From the NCBI GenBank assembly GCA_944386485.1, contig CALXBG010000112.1, positions 62,001 to 126,000 of the forward strand: 64,000 nucleotides of DNA, given 5' to 3'. This DNA is from an uncultured Pygmaiobacter sp. (lineage in GTDB: Bacteria; Bacillota; Clostridia; Oscillospirales; Ruminococcaceae). Below the pieces are notes generated by a model. It was given only the letters and a program-made list of their open reading frames with translations, did no database searches and was not told the origin of the DNA. Position 1 is the stretch's first letter. The number at the start of each line of letters is the position of its first letter. Positions 1 through 8,831 of this stretch are shown piece after piece. Both the position numbers and the translations under genes were made by a program.

Positions 1-1230
1 ACCGATATAGGTACGCCGGTGACCACGGATCTCCGCCTCATCCCGCACACCGCCCAGCGAAACGCGGGCATACTTGCGGCCAAGGCACCGTGCGATCGAA
101 TTGGCAATCGAGGTCTTACCAACTCCCGGAGGGCCGACCAGACAGATGATCTGGCTTTTTACCGAATCCGACAGCTTTCGTACTGCGAGAATCTCGAGGA
201 TCCGCTCTTTGACCTTTTTGAGCCCATAGTGATCCCTGTTGAGAATCGCCTCGGCCTTATTGATATCAATATTTTCCGGGGTAGAGACATTCCAGGGCAG
301 TTCAAGCGCGGTGTCCAGGTAGGTTCGGATTACCGAGGCTTCCTGCGAATTGCCCTGCATCCGGTAAAGCCGATCGGCTTCCTTGTTCAGTTTTTCCCGC
401 GCCTCATCCGGAAGCAGCAGTTTTTTAATCTTCTCTTTGTAATTATCTGCCTCTTGCCGGGTATCCTCGTCCTCATCCAGCTCATCTGAGATCGCACGCA
501 TCTGCTCACGCAGGAAATAATCCCGCTGATTCTTGTCCATCTGAACCGAGACCTTGTCCTGAATCTCTTTCTCGATGGAAAGGACCTTGTTTTCCTTGCT
601 GAAAACCGCGAGCAATGCCTCGAGGCGTCCGATTACCGTTCCTTCATTGAGGATCTTCTGTTTGTCAGTATATTTGAACAACAGATTGCTGGGAATATAA
701 TCCCCCAAGAAAACAGGATCATCGCTTGAGAGAATCGTATAAACAACATCCTTGGGCAACCGGGAACTGAGGTTCAGATACTCCTCAAATGCCTCACGAA
801 TCGAGCGCATCAGCGCTTCTGCTTCAACACTATCGGCGGATTTCACACCGCGAATCGGCGCAGGCTTGACCGCGACCTGCATAAATTTTTCCGACTTGTC
901 AAGTTCGACCAAGCTGGCTCGAAATTTGCCCTCAACCAGGACCTTAACCAGATCGTCTGAAACCCGCAACGCCTGTTTGATCTCAGCCACAACGCCATAG
1001 TTATACAGGTCCTTACGAGAAGGCTCGTCGAGATCCATATCTTTCTGTGCAACCAAGAACAGACTGGTATTGTTCTCCATCGCCCACTCTACCGCAGCGA
1101 TAGACTGAGGACGTCCAACCTCGAAATGAATTACATTATTCGGAAAGACGACAAGCCCCCGCAGCGCGATTGCCGGCAGCGAGATCACTTCGTTTTTTCG
1201 GTCTATTTTGAGCTTTACCTTCACAGGCAT
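1..1230 (-). CDS. lon: ATP-dependent protease Lon, N-terminal part (cut by window edge)
   Basis: This is the first 410 codons of Lon, the cytoplasmic AAA+ serine protease that degrades misfolded and regulatory proteins. The frame runs off the left edge, so the rest of the ATPase domain and the Ser-Lys protease domain are outside. The visible part begins MPVKVKLKIDRK and holds the N-terminal substrate-binding domain (LPAIALRGLVVFPN near residue 20), the coiled linker (QRDYFLREQMRAI) and a Walker A motif GPPGVGKT near residue 365-375. The ATG at 1230 follows AGGAGG at an 8-base spacing and lies downstream of a good promoter. In related genomes lon often follows clpX; here a plus-strand permease separates them. 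Identification is very secure. Confidence 0.96.
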   Translation of the reverse strand, partial: MPVKVKLKIDRKNEVISLPAIALRGLVVFPNNVIHFEVGRPQSIAAVEWAMENNTSLFLVAQKDMDLDEPSRKDLYNYGVVAEIKQALRVSDDLVKVLVEGKFRASLVELDKSEKFMQVAVKPAPIRGVKSADSVEAEALMRSIREAFEEYLNLSSRLPKDVVYTILSSDDPVFLGDYIPSNLLFKYTDKQKILNEGTVIGRLEALLAVFSKENKVLSIEKEIQDKVSVQMDKNQRDYFLREQMRAISDELDEDEDTRQEADNYKEKIKKLLLPDEAREKLNKEADRLYRMQGNSQEASVIRTYLDTALELPWNVSTPENIDINKAEAILNRDHYGLKKVKERILEILAVRKLSDSVKSQIICLVGPPGVGKTSIANSIARCLGRKYARVSLGGVRDEAEIRGHRRTYIG

Positions 1231-1276
1231 AAAGCAATCCTCCTTGAAAACAGGATAAAAAATCATGATCCATATT

Positions 1277-1305
1277 ATTATACCCGTTTTGCCCCATTCG
1301 TGCAA
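1277..1305 (-). promoter_or_regulatory. lon promoter
   Basis: On the minus strand TTGCAC and a perfect TATAAT are separated by 17 bases, about 45 bases upstream of the lon start. The -35 matches the consensus at only three positions. No CIRCE inverted repeat or CtsR direct repeat was recognised nearby. Confidence 0.6.
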
Positions 1306-1311
1306 CTTTCT

Positions 1312-1328
1312 GGTTTTCTCAAAAAACC
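1312..1328. repeat. Inverted repeat between divergent lon and uraA promoters
   Basis: GGTTTT and AAAACC flank a 5-base centre (CTCAA). The repeat lies directly upstream of the -35 boxes of both divergent promoters, where an operator would sit. A repressor role is only inference; a 6-base arm can arise by chance. Confidence 0.3.
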
Positions 1329-1329
1329 G

Positions 1330-1358
1330 TTGACAAAATTGTCGCAGTTGGTTATGCT
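1330..1358 (+). promoter_or_regulatory. uraA promoter
   Basis: Perfect TTGACA, 17-base spacer, then TATGCT. This is a strong sigma-A type promoter pointing at the uracil permease. The expected transcription start near 1365 gives a leader of about 175 bases. Confidence 0.75.
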
Positions 1359-1375
1359 TAAATACAAAAAGCGGC

Positions 1376-1441
1376 AAAGGGGTGTCGGAGATGCGGCGCA
1401 TGAAGATGAAAAGCGTCTTTCACCGGCATATTGTCCCCTTT
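1376..1441 (+). promoter_or_regulatory. Structured uraA leader hairpin
   Basis: Read by eye, three stacked pairings can form in the leader: AAAGGGG (1376-1382) with CCCCTTT (1435-1441), TGTCGG (1383-1388) with CCGGCA (1423-1428) with one G-U, and AGATGC (1389-1394) with GCGTCT (1413-1418) with one G-U. It precedes a terminator hairpin, the usual layout of an attenuation leader. I did not see the conserved loop of PyrR-binding RNA or purine riboswitch core sequences, so the ligand or protein is unknown. Confidence 0.45.
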
Positions 1442-1477
1442 TCTCCCCTCTATTTTTATTCTCAATATTGTTTTCGC

Positions 1478-1511
1478 AAAAATTAAGCGGGTTTACTGCT
1501 TAATTTTTTTT
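1478..1511 (+). terminator. Putative attenuator upstream of uraA
   Basis: A perfect 11-bp stem (AAAAATTAAGC with GCTTAATTTTT) around a 9-base loop ends in eight T residues. It stands between the promoter and the start codon, about 20 bases before the ribosome binding site, so it would stop uraA transcription prematurely unless an alternative fold or factor prevents it. Confidence 0.65.
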
Positions 1512-1541
1512 GCTTATTGGCCAGTTATGAGGAGGTATTGT

Positions 1542-2852
1542 ATGAAAAATGAAACTGCCATCTGGGACGCGAGAAAGCTAGGCGTTCCCAAAATGCTGTT
1601 GCTCGGCCTACAGCATACCTTCGCGATGTTCGGCGCGACGGTGCTCGTCCCGATCACGACCGGGCTTAACGTCTCTACCACGCTGCTGTTCGCCGGATTG
1701 GGAACCCTTTTGTTCCATCTGATCACCAAGGGGCGCGTTCCTGCGTTTTTGGGTTCTTCCTTCGCCTTCCTGGGCGGTTATGCGATGGTAGCACCGCGGC
1801 TCGAAGATGGTGCCGCCAATACCGAACTGTTGCCCTATGCCTGCGGCGGCGTTGTGGCGGCGGGTTTGGTTTATGTAGTACTGGCCGGCTTGATCAAAGC
1901 CTTTGGCGTTCGGCGGGTTATGCGGTTTTTCCCGCCTGTGGTTACCGGCCCCATCATCATTTCGATCGGCCTGATTCTCGCTCCCTCGGCGATCCAGAGC
2001 GCCAGCGAGGATTGGCTGCTCGCTCTCGTCGCGCTGGCCATTATTGTAGTCTGTAATATCTGGGGCAAACGGATGATCAAGATTATCCCGATTTTGCTTG
2101 GTATTGTCGGTTCTTACCTGCTCGCTGTCTGTCTGGGCAGAGTAGATTTTTCCGCCGTCAAAGAGGCAGAGATGGTTGCGATGGCGCCCCTCACAATGGC
2201 AAAATTCAGTCTCAGCGCTGTTTTGACCATTATGCCGATCGCGCTGGCAACCATGATGGAGCACATCGGCGACATCGCCGCGATCAGCGCCACCACAGGT
2301 AAGAATTACATCAGCGATCCCGGCCTTCATCGTACCCTGCTCGGCGACGGTCTGGCCACCAGCTTTGCCGGTCTGTTTGGCGGACCTGCAAACACCACCT
2401 ATGGAGAGAATACCGGCGTTCTTGCGCTGACCAAGGTCTATGATCCCAAGGTCATGGAACTTGCCGCCCTCTTTGCCATCATCCTCTCCTTTATCCCCAA
2501 ATTCGGTGAGATCGTTCACTCCATCCCCAATGCGATCATCGGTGGAGTCAGTTTCATCCTCTACGGCATGATCAGCGCGATCGGCGTGCGCAATGTTGTG
2601 GAGAATCAGGTAGACCTGACCAAATCCCGAAATCTGATCATCGCCGCGGTAATTCTGGTCAGCGCGCTGGGCTTTAACAGCATCGGCGGTCTCTCTTTCC
2701 CGATCACTTCCGAGATCACCATTTCGCTGTCCGGGCTCGCCATCGCCGCGATTCTGGGCATCCTGCTCAATGCCATTCTTCCGGGAAATGATTATGTCTT
2801 TAAGGAAGAACCCAGCGATGAGGGAAATACCGCAGTCAACTTCAAAGTCTGA
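1542..2852 (+). CDS. uraA: Uracil permease (UraA/PyrP type)
   Basis: A 436-residue nucleobase:cation symporter of the NCS2 family with about 14 hydrophobic segments in the cytoplasmic membrane; it imports uracil for salvage. The N-terminal LQHTFAMFGATVLVPI, the GSSFAFLGG segment and the PANTTYGENTGVLALTKVY block closely resemble E. coli UraA, which makes uracil more likely than xanthine. The ATG at 1542 is chosen because GAGGAGG precedes it by 6 bases; the open frame extends 37 codons further upstream through the attenuator but without a binding site. It is a single-gene unit with its own promoter and attenuator, inserted in opposite orientation between clpX and lon. Confidence 0.92.
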   Translation: MKNETAIWDARKLGVPKMLLLGLQHTFAMFGATVLVPITTGLNVSTTLLFAGLGTLLFHLITKGRVPAFLGSSFAFLGGYAMVAPRLEDGAANTELLPYACGGVVAAGLVYVVLAGLIKAFGVRRVMRFFPPVVTGPIIISIGLILAPSAIQSASEDWLLALVALAIIVVCNIWGKRMIKIIPILLGIVGSYLLAVCLGRVDFSAVKEAEMVAMAPLTMAKFSLSAVLTIMPIALATMMEHIGDIAAISATTGKNYISDPGLHRTLLGDGLATSFAGLFGGPANTTYGENTGVLALTKVYDPKVMELAALFAIILSFIPKFGEIVHSIPNAIIGGVSFILYGMISAIGVRNVVENQVDLTKSRNLIIAAVILVSALGFNSIGGLSFPITSEITISLSGLAIAAILGILLNAILPGNDYVFKEEPSDEGNTAVNFKV

Positions 2853-2863
2853 TCACTCATCAA

Positions 2864-2901
2864 AAAAAGCGGTGAGAACCAAAAGGTTCACACCGCTTTT
2901 T
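2864..2901. terminator. Bidirectional terminator between uraA and clpX
   Basis: A 17-bp stem with one mismatch, AAAAAGCGGTG... paired with ...CACCGCTTTTT, closes a 4-base loop. A-rich and T-rich flanks let it serve both converging genes. Confidence 0.85.
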
Positions 2902-2929
2902 GTTGTGTCCTGAGCTTGCCGCAGAATAC

Positions 2930-4261
2930 TTAGTGCACCTGTGCATTAACGGTATTCTTGTACCGTTTGCGAACTGCACCATACTCCAGTTTCGGTTTTG
3001 CCGTTTGACGAACTGCCTCGGCATCCACCGTGACCTTGATGATCGTCGGGTCGCTGGGCACCTCATACATGGTCTCCATCAAAACCTGTTCGACGATACT
3101 ACGCAGTCCGCGCGCGCCGCTCTTGAGTTTGATTGCCTTTTGAGCAATCTCATGCAGCGCATCGTCGGTGATCTCAAGCTCCACATTATCCAGCGCAAAC
3201 AGCGCCTTGTATTGCTTGACGATCGAATTTTTGGGTTCCTTAAGGATTCGAACGAGCGCTGTCTCATCCAGCGAATCCAGCACCGTCACGATCGGCAGAC
3301 GCCCGACCAACTCGGGAATCAGGCCAAACTTGACCAAATCATGCGGCTCAACCATCCGCAGCAGCTTGGCATCATCGCCATCCTTGTTGCTTTCCTTGAG
3401 CTGGCTACCAAAGCCGAGACCAGAGTTGTCGGTTCTCTTTTCAATGTGCTTTGCGAGCCCGTCAAAAGCGCCGCCACAGATAAAGAGAATGTTCTTGGTA
3501 TTGATCTGGATAAACTCCTGCTGTGGGTGCTTTCGTCCGCCCTGCGGGGGAACATTTGCCACCGTGCCCTCAAGAATCTTAAGCAGCGCCTGCTGCACTC
3601 CCTCACCACCAACGTCCCGGGTGATTGAGGGGTTTTCACTCTTGCGGGTGATCTTATCGATCTCGTCGATGTAGATAATCCCCTTCTCCGCGCGCTCAAT
3701 ATCAAAGTCTGCCGCCTGAATCAGCTTGAGCAGGATATTTTCGACATCCTCGCCGACATATCCGGCCTCGGTCAGGGTGGTCGCGTCTGCGATCGCAAAC
3801 GGGACCTTGAGCATCCGCGCAAGATTCTGGGCGAGATAGGTTTTACCCACGCCAGAGGGACCAACGAGCAGCACATTGCTCTTTTGCAGCTCAACGCTGT
3901 CATCAAAATCTGCGCTCATGATCCGCTTATAGTGGTTGTACACCGATACAGCGAGAACCATCTTGGCGCTGTCCTGACCGATGACGTATTGATCCAGTCC
4001 TTCCTTGATCTCCTGTGGAGTGAGGATCTTCACCTTTTGCTGCTGCGGGGCGACCTGCGCGGCCTTTGAGGTCGGGCGCGCAATTCGCTGCGGCGCGTTT
4101 TGAGATGACCTGGGACGGATTCCCTCCTCGGACAGGAGTGTTCCGCACAGTTCAATACACTCGCTGCAGATATTCACACCCGGTCCGATGATCATCCGCT
4201 CTACCGCATCCTGCCCTTTGCCGCAGAAGCTACAGGTAATCTCCTTTTCTTTGTTTGCCAT
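2930..4261 (-). CDS. clpX: ATP-dependent Clp protease ATP-binding subunit ClpX
   Basis: A 443-residue AAA+ unfoldase that recognises substrates and feeds them to ClpP. The N-terminal zinc-binding domain has cysteines at 10, 13, 32 and 35. The ATPase domain has Walker A GPSGVGKT, Walker [11 protein letters not shown] and the sensor region GARGLR near the end. The length is close to the usual 420-440. It starts 16 bases after clpP ends and closes the tig-clpP-clpX transcript, ending at the bidirectional terminator. Confidence 0.98.
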   Translation of the reverse strand: MANKEKEITCSFCGKGQDAVERMIIGPGVNICSECIELCGTLLSEEGIRPRSSQNAPQRIARPTSKAAQVAPQQQKVKILTPQEIKEGLDQYVIGQDSAKMVLAVSVYNHYKRIMSADFDDSVELQKSNVLLVGPSGVGKTYLAQNLARMLKVPFAIADATTLTEAGYVGEDVENILLKLIQAADFDIERAEKGIIYIDEIDKITRKSENPSITRDVGGEGVQQALLKILEGTVANVPPQGGRKHPQQEFIQINTKNILFICGGAFDGLAKHIEKRTDNSGLGFGSQLKESNKDGDDAKLLRMVEPHDLVKFGLIPELVGRLPIVTVLDSLDETALVRILKEPKNSIVKQYKALFALDNVELEITDDALHEIAQKAIKLKSGARGLRSIVEQVLMETMYEVPSDPTIIKVTVDAEAVRQTAKPKLEYGAVRKRYKNTVNAQVH

Positions 4262-4277
4262 GTTGCACCAACTTATC

Positions 4278-4862
4278 TTATCGCTTTGTGGTCACCGCAT
4301 CAATCAGGCCATAATCTGCAGCCTGCTGCGCGGTCAGGAAATTATCCCGCTCGGTGTCCGCCTGGATTCGCTCCAGCGGCTGGCCGGTATACTGCGCGTA
4401 CAGCTCGTTCATCCGCTGACGCACCCGAATGATATGGTCGGCGTGAATCTTGATGTCGGTCGCCTGTCCCTGCAGGCCGCTGAGCAGCGGCTGGTGAATC
4501 ATGATTTCACTATTGGGAAGTGCAAACCGCTTTCCCTTCGCGCCGGAAGCGAGCAGGAAGGACCCCATCGAGGCGGCCATACCGATACAGGCGGTCGATA
4601 CGTCGCACTTGATATACTGCATTGTGTCATGGATCGCCATGCCGGCGGTAATCGAACCGCCAGGGCTGTTGATATAAAGGCTGATGTCCTTTTCGGGATC
4701 CTGCCCTTCCAGATACAGCAGCTGTGCGACCACCACGCTGGCAGTAGCGTCGTTGATCTCCTCGGACAGCATAATAATGCGGTCATTCAAAAGTCTTGAA
4801 AAGATATCGTAGGAACGCTCTCCACGACTGGTCTGTTCAATGACATAAGGGACCAAACTCAT
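4278..4862 (-). CDS. clpP: ATP-dependent Clp protease proteolytic subunit ClpP
   Basis: A 194-residue serine peptidase that forms the tetradecameric proteolytic chamber used with ClpX. The catalytic triad is visible: Ser98 in GMAASMGSF, His123 in MIHQPL and Asp173 in ERDNF. There is no long propeptide, as usual in Firmicutes. The start follows GGAGG at a suitable spacing, 24 bases after tig. Confidence 0.98.
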   Translation of the reverse strand: MSLVPYVIEQTSRGERSYDIFSRLLNDRIIMLSEEINDATASVVVAQLLYLEGQDPEKDISLYINSPGGSITAGMAIHDTMQYIKCDVSTACIGMAASMGSFLLASGAKGKRFALPNSEIMIHQPLLSGLQGQATDIKIHADHIIRVRQRMNELYAQYTGQPLERIQADTERDNFLTAQQAADYGLIDAVTTKR

Positions 4863-4886
4863 TGCAAACTACCTCCGAATTGAGAA

Positions 4887-6206
4887 TTAGTCGTTCTTTT
4901 CCTCCGCAGTCTCCTCGGCAGCAGCCTCCTCGGTCACGACAGCGGTGGACTTGATCAGGTCAATCGCCTTGTTGACGGCCAGATCCTTCTTGACCTCCTC
5001 GGCGGGGACGACGCTGCGGATCTTCTCCTCCTCCATCTGGTACATATCAGCCAGCCGCTTGATCTCGGCCTCAAAGTCCTCATCGCTGGCCTCGATCTTC
5101 TCGAGTTCGACAATCTTGCCCAGAGCCAGACGGATCTTAACCTGCTTTTCAGCCTGCTCACGGAAGCCCTCACGGAACTTCTCCATGGTGTTGTTGGTGT
5201 ACTGCAGATAGAGATCGAGCTTGAGACCCTGCTGCTGCAGACGATACTCAAAGTCGCGCACCATCTCGTCGACCCGGCCGTCGATCATGCAGGCGGGGAT
5301 CTCAACCTTCATGCCCTCGACGACCTGATCCACCAGCGCGTTCTCGAGGTTCAACTCGTCTTCCTTGTCGGTCTGCTCCTGCTTCTTCTTGCGGATGTCC
5401 TCCTTCAGCTCGTCCAGCGTGTCAAACTCGCTGACGTCCTTGGCGAACTCATCATCCAGAACCGGCAGCTCACGGGTCTTGACCTCGTGCAGCTTGATCT
5501 TGAAGACGGAAGCCTTACCGGCGAGCTCAGCAGCCTGATACTCCTCGGGGAAGGTCACGTTGATCTCAAATTCCTCGCCGGCCTCGTGTCCGACGACCTG
5601 ATCCTCAAAACCGGGGATAAACTGACCGCTGCCCAGCGCGAGGGAGAAGTTCTCGCCCTTGCCGCCCTCAAAAGCAACACCGTCGACAAAACCCTCAAAA
5701 TCGATCACCGCGATGTCGCCCTTTTCGGCCTTGCCCTCGCGGGTGATGGTGCGGGCATTGCGCTGCTGCATCCGGGAGATCTCAGCGTCGACCTCCTCCG
5801 CCTTCACAGTATGGACGGTCTTGGTGGCCTTTAATCCCTTGTACTCGCCCAGCTCAACATCGGGGGTAACGGTGACGGTGACCTTCAGCAGCGCACCATC
5901 CTCCAGGCTGGTGGAAACCAGCTCAGCCTCGGGCTGATCGACCGGCTCAATGCCAGCCTCTTTGACTGCGGCCGCATAGACCTCGGGGAAGAGATCGTTG
6001 ACCGCATCATAATGAAATACGTCCTTACCATACATCTGCTCGATCAGATGACGGGGCGCCTTCCCCTTGCGGAAGCCGGGGATATTGAATTTGCTTGCGT
6101 TCTTCTTGAAAGCCTTGGAGACCGCGTCGCCAAAAGTCGCAGCATCAATTGCAATTTCCAGCTCAACACGGCTGTTTTCGAGCTTTTCATTCTTCTTGAG
6201 TTCCAT
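4887..6206 (-). CDS. tig: Trigger factor
   Basis: A 439-residue ribosome-associated chaperone with peptidyl-prolyl isomerase activity. The N-terminal ribosome-binding signature GFRKGKAP lies at residues 44-51, the FKBP-like domain spans roughly 160-245 (GDIAVIDFEGFVDG and GSGQFIPGFEDQVVG), and the charged helical C-terminal domain ends in an acidic, alanine-rich tail. It is the first gene of the tig-clpP-clpX operon, from its own promoter. The ATG follows GGAGGAAG. Confidence 0.98.
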   Translation of the reverse strand: MELKKNEKLENSRVELEIAIDAATFGDAVSKAFKKNASKFNIPGFRKGKAPRHLIEQMYGKDVFHYDAVNDLFPEVYAAAVKEAGIEPVDQPEAELVSTSLEDGALLKVTVTVTPDVELGEYKGLKATKTVHTVKAEEVDAEISRMQQRNARTITREGKAEKGDIAVIDFEGFVDGVAFEGGKGENFSLALGSGQFIPGFEDQVVGHEAGEEFEINVTFPEEYQAAELAGKASVFKIKLHEVKTRELPVLDDEFAKDVSEFDTLDELKEDIRKKKQEQTDKEDELNLENALVDQVVEGMKVEIPACMIDGRVDEMVRDFEYRLQQQGLKLDLYLQYTNNTMEKFREGFREQAEKQVKIRLALGKIVELEKIEASDEDFEAEIKRLADMYQMEEEKIRSVVPAEEVKKDLAVNKAIDLIKSTAVVTEEAAAEETAEEKND

Positions 6207-6237
6207 TTTTCTTCCTCCATAAAAGACATTGCATTTA

Positions 6238-6266
6238 ATTATAGCACATCGACTATAAAGTTTCCA
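6238..6266 (-). promoter_or_regulatory. tig-clpP-clpX promoter
   Basis: On the minus strand TGGAAA, a 17-base spacer and a perfect TATAAT preceded by TGC (an extended -10). It lies about 30 bases upstream of the tig start. Confidence 0.65.
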
Positions 6267-6306
6267 TCTATTTCTTCAAATTCTATCTTGATAAACCATT
6301 GATTTT

Positions 6307-6987
6307 TCAGCGAATCCGAAGCGGACAGAACCCCAGCGCATCAGCCGAAATCAACCGGTACCGGATACCGTCCACCTCACCCTGTACCGCCCCTCGAATT
6401 GAGGCGCCGTGCAGGTGCCCGTACCAGCACTCCCGCACACCATATTCCTGCAGCAACGCGATAACCTCGTCCGCATTGCCGGTCGGATAACGCGGCGGAT
6501 AGTGCAAAAAGACCAATTTTTCAGCATCCTTTGCACTCTCAAGCGAAGCGCGAAGCCGGCCCAGCTCCCGGTTCATCACCTTCTGATCGTGTGGTTCCCC
6601 GGGATCAAACAGCCAGCTGCGAGTCCCACAGATAGCCACCTGCTCTGCCAAATAGCAGTTATTGTTGAGAAACTGGATCGAGGTAAATCCCTGTGCCGCA
6701 CAAAACGCGTTCATCTTGGAGACGGTCGTCCACCAATAATCATGGTTTCCCTTGAGAATAATCTTTTGCCCCGGCAGCCGGTCGATAAAACTGAAATCCT
6801 CGATTGCATTTTCCAGCTTCATCGCCCAGGAGATGTCCCCCGGCAGCACGACGGTATCCTCCGGTTTGACCAATCGGTTCCAGTTTGCCTTGAGCCGTGG
6901 CACATAATCCTTCCAGCCCCAAAAGACATCCATCGGCTTATCCGCGCCCAGCGAAAGATGCAGATCCGCGATTGCGTATAATGCCAT
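6307..6987 (-). CDS. Calcineurin-type metallophosphoesterase
   Basis: A 226-residue predicted phosphohydrolase of the calcineurin-like superfamily. The di-metal motifs are visible in order: DLHLS near residue 8, GDISWAM near 50, GNHDYWW near 80 and a late GHLHG. This pattern fits a family of uncharacterised Firmicutes phosphohydrolases (COG1768-like). The substrate is unknown. It starts 9 bases after thrC ends, so it is probably the last gene of the rplS-to-thrC cluster. No clear terminator follows before the tig promoter. Confidence 0.85.
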   Translation of the reverse strand: MALYAIADLHLSLGADKPMDVFWGWKDYVPRLKANWNRLVKPEDTVVLPGDISWAMKLENAIEDFSFIDRLPGQKIILKGNHDYWWTTVSKMNAFCAAQGFTSIQFLNNNCYLAEQVAICGTRSWLFDPGEPHDQKVMNRELGRLRASLESAKDAEKLVFLHYPPRYPTGNADEVIALLQEYGVRECWYGHLHGASIRGAVQGEVDGIRYRLISADALGFCPLRIR

Positions 6988-6996
6988 GAAAAAACC

Positions 6997-8454
6997 TCAC
7001 AGTTTCTCCGCCGCCGAACGGATCTCGTCGGGGGCGATGATCTGGGTAAAGCGCACCGGTTTGTCGCGCAGCGCGCGCAGTACTGCCGGTGCCTGCGTTC
7101 CGGTCATCTCTTCCAGGGCGTGCAGATCGGCGAAGTCGTCTCCTTGCACCGCACCGCCCAGCGCAGCGAGCACCGCGCCCGAGAATTTATAAGGGCTGGC
7201 GGTGGAGAGCACAATGCAGGGACCCTCGGCGCGATTGCTCTGACGCGCAAGGGAGAGCGCTACTGCGGTGTGCGGATCGGCAAGATAGCCGTCCTTTTCC
7301 CATGTATTACGGATCTCCGCAAAGCAGGTCTCCTCATCGGTGTACCCGAAGCCGAAGACGGCGCGGATCTTTTCCAGCAGCTCGTTATCAATAGCATACC
7401 GCTTTTGTCCGGCCAGTTCCTGCATCAGGCGAGCCGTCCGGCCGCAGTCGCCGCTCTCATGGCAGATCAGCCGCTCGAGATTCGAGGAGACCAGAATATC
7501 CATCGAGGGAGAGGCGGTTTTATAGAACGGGCGGTCTGCGTCATAGATGCCGCTAGAGCCAAAATCGGCAAGGACCTTGTTCTTATTCGAGGCGCAGAGC
7601 AGCCGGCTTACCGGCAGGCCCATCCGCTTTGCATAGTACCCTGCGAGGATATCGCCGAAGTTTCCGGTCGGAACACAGAATTGAACCGGCTCCCCAAGCT
7701 GAACCGCACCGCTGTGAACCAGCTGGAAATATCCCGCAAAATAGTAGACAATCTGCGGAGCAAGCCGTCCCCAGTTAATCGAATTGGCGCTGCTCAAATG
7801 CTTATTTTCCCGCGCACAGTCTTCGGCAAACGCCGCGTCGGTGAATACCTTCTTCACCCCGGTCTGTGCGTCATCAAAGTTGCCCTGCACCGCAAACACA
7901 TGGACGTTTTTCCCTTCCTGGGTTGCCATCTGAAGCCGCTGCATCTCGCTGGTTCCATGGTCAGGATAAAAAACGGCAATCTCGATTCCGTCCAGGTCCC
8001 GATACCCTTCCAGCGCCGCTTTGCCGGTATCGCCGGAGGTTGCCACCAGGATTGCGGTCTTGCTGGTATCCCCGTTGATCCGCTTTGCTTCGGTCATCAA
8101 CAGTGGCATCAGCTGAAGCGCATAATCTTTGAACGCACAGGTCGGCCCATGCCAAAGTTCCATGCTAAACAGACCATCCTCTAGCCGAACCACCTTGGCG
8201 GGCAGATCGCCAAATCGGCCCGCGCCATAGGCTTTCTGTGCTGCGGCGCGCAGAAACGCCTCGCTGTAATCGGTCAGATAAAGGCCGAGCACCTTCGCCG
8301 CGAGGGCGCAGTAATCCAGATCGATCAGTTCGGCAAGATCAACATGGGGGATCTCCCTCGGAACAAAGAGACCACCGTCGGGCGCAATCCCCTGTAAAAT
8401 CGCCTGCGATGCGCTGCGGCGCAGCGCGCTGTCTCTGGTGCTGTAATATTCCAT
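6997..8454 (-). CDS. thrC: Threonine synthase
   Basis: A 485-residue PLP enzyme converting O-phosphohomoserine to threonine and phosphate, the last step of threonine synthesis. It has the N-terminal YYSTRDS...APDGGLFVP block, the PLP lysine at about residue 109 in CAFKDYALQ, the ATSGDTG phosphate-binding motif and the PTGNFGDILAG loop, as in the longer fungal/E. coli-type enzymes. The frame extends 7 codons to an ATG at 8475 that overlaps the yraN stop (ATGA), but the ATG at 8454 is preceded by GAGGGG and gives the usual N-terminus. No other threonine genes are nearby. Confidence 0.95.
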   Translation of the reverse strand: MEYYSTRDSALRRSASQAILQGIAPDGGLFVPREIPHVDLAELIDLDYCALAAKVLGLYLTDYSEAFLRAAAQKAYGAGRFGDLPAKVVRLEDGLFSMELWHGPTCAFKDYALQLMPLLMTEAKRINGDTSKTAILVATSGDTGKAALEGYRDLDGIEIAVFYPDHGTSEMQRLQMATQEGKNVHVFAVQGNFDDAQTGVKKVFTDAAFAEDCARENKHLSSANSINWGRLAPQIVYYFAGYFQLVHSGAVQLGEPVQFCVPTGNFGDILAGYYAKRMGLPVSRLLCASNKNKVLADFGSSGIYDADRPFYKTASPSMDILVSSNLERLICHESGDCGRTARLMQELAGQKRYAIDNELLEKIRAVFGFGYTDEETCFAEIRNTWEKDGYLADPHTAVALSLARQSNRAEGPCIVLSTASPYKFSGAVLAALGGAVQGDDFADLHALEEMTGTQAPAVLRALRDKPVRFTQIIAPDEIRSAAEKL

Positions 8455-8471
8455 CCCGGTCTTCCCCTCTC

Positions 8472-8831
8472 TCATGCGGTAAATGCGTTTTCAATCCGCT
8501 CGACCCTTGTGACCTCGTCGCCGCGGTAATAGATCTCTACCACGTCAAAACGGATCGCACAGCCATCGTCTCCGAACTTTTCCAGGTACCCTTTCGCTGC
8601 GGCGATAATCCGCCGTTGTTTTTGAGCTGTTACCGCCTCCCGCGGGAGTACGGCGCTTCCTTCAGCACGGGTTTTAACCTCGGCAAAGATCAACTGGCCC
8701 TTTCCTTTTGCGACGAGATCAATCTCTCCCATTCTTGTTCTAAAATTTGAGGCGATCAGCCGATAACCCGCCTTGCGATAGGACTTTGCTGCCGCGACCT
8801 CACCGAGAATCCCGGCTGTTTTGCGGTCCAT
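8472..8831 (-). CDS. yraN: YraN/UPF0102 family nuclease-like protein
   Basis: A 119-residue member of UPF0102, related to Holliday-junction-resolvase-type nucleases. The fold signature is visible as GEIDLVAKGKGQLIFAEVKTR, that is D and ExK catalytic-type residues near 38-55. Its cellular role is not settled. It shares its start region with the end of rnhB (1-base overlap), the common rnhB-yraN order. Confidence 0.93.
   Translation of the reverse strand: MDRKTAGILGEVAAAKSYRKAGYRLIASNFRTRMGEIDLVAKGKGQLIFAEVKTRAEGSAVLPREAVTAQKQRRIIAAAKGYLEKFGDDGCAIRFDVVEIYYRGDEVTRVERIENAFTA

Noticed and set aside
1231..1330. CIRCE or CtsR heat-shock operator upstream of lon
   Set aside because: Neither the TTAGCACTC inverted repeat nor the GGTCAAA direct repeat is present.
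1431..1541. N-terminal extension of the uracil permease
   Set aside because: It would run through the terminator hairpin and lacks a ribosome binding site; the ATG at 1542 has an excellent one and gives a normal UraA N-terminus.
6207..6306. Heat-shock operator upstream of tig
   Set aside because: Only an extended -10 promoter is seen; no recognised repeat.
7120..8184. A plus-strand frame of 354 codons opposite thrC
   Set aside because: Shadow of thrC; no domain, no start signal.
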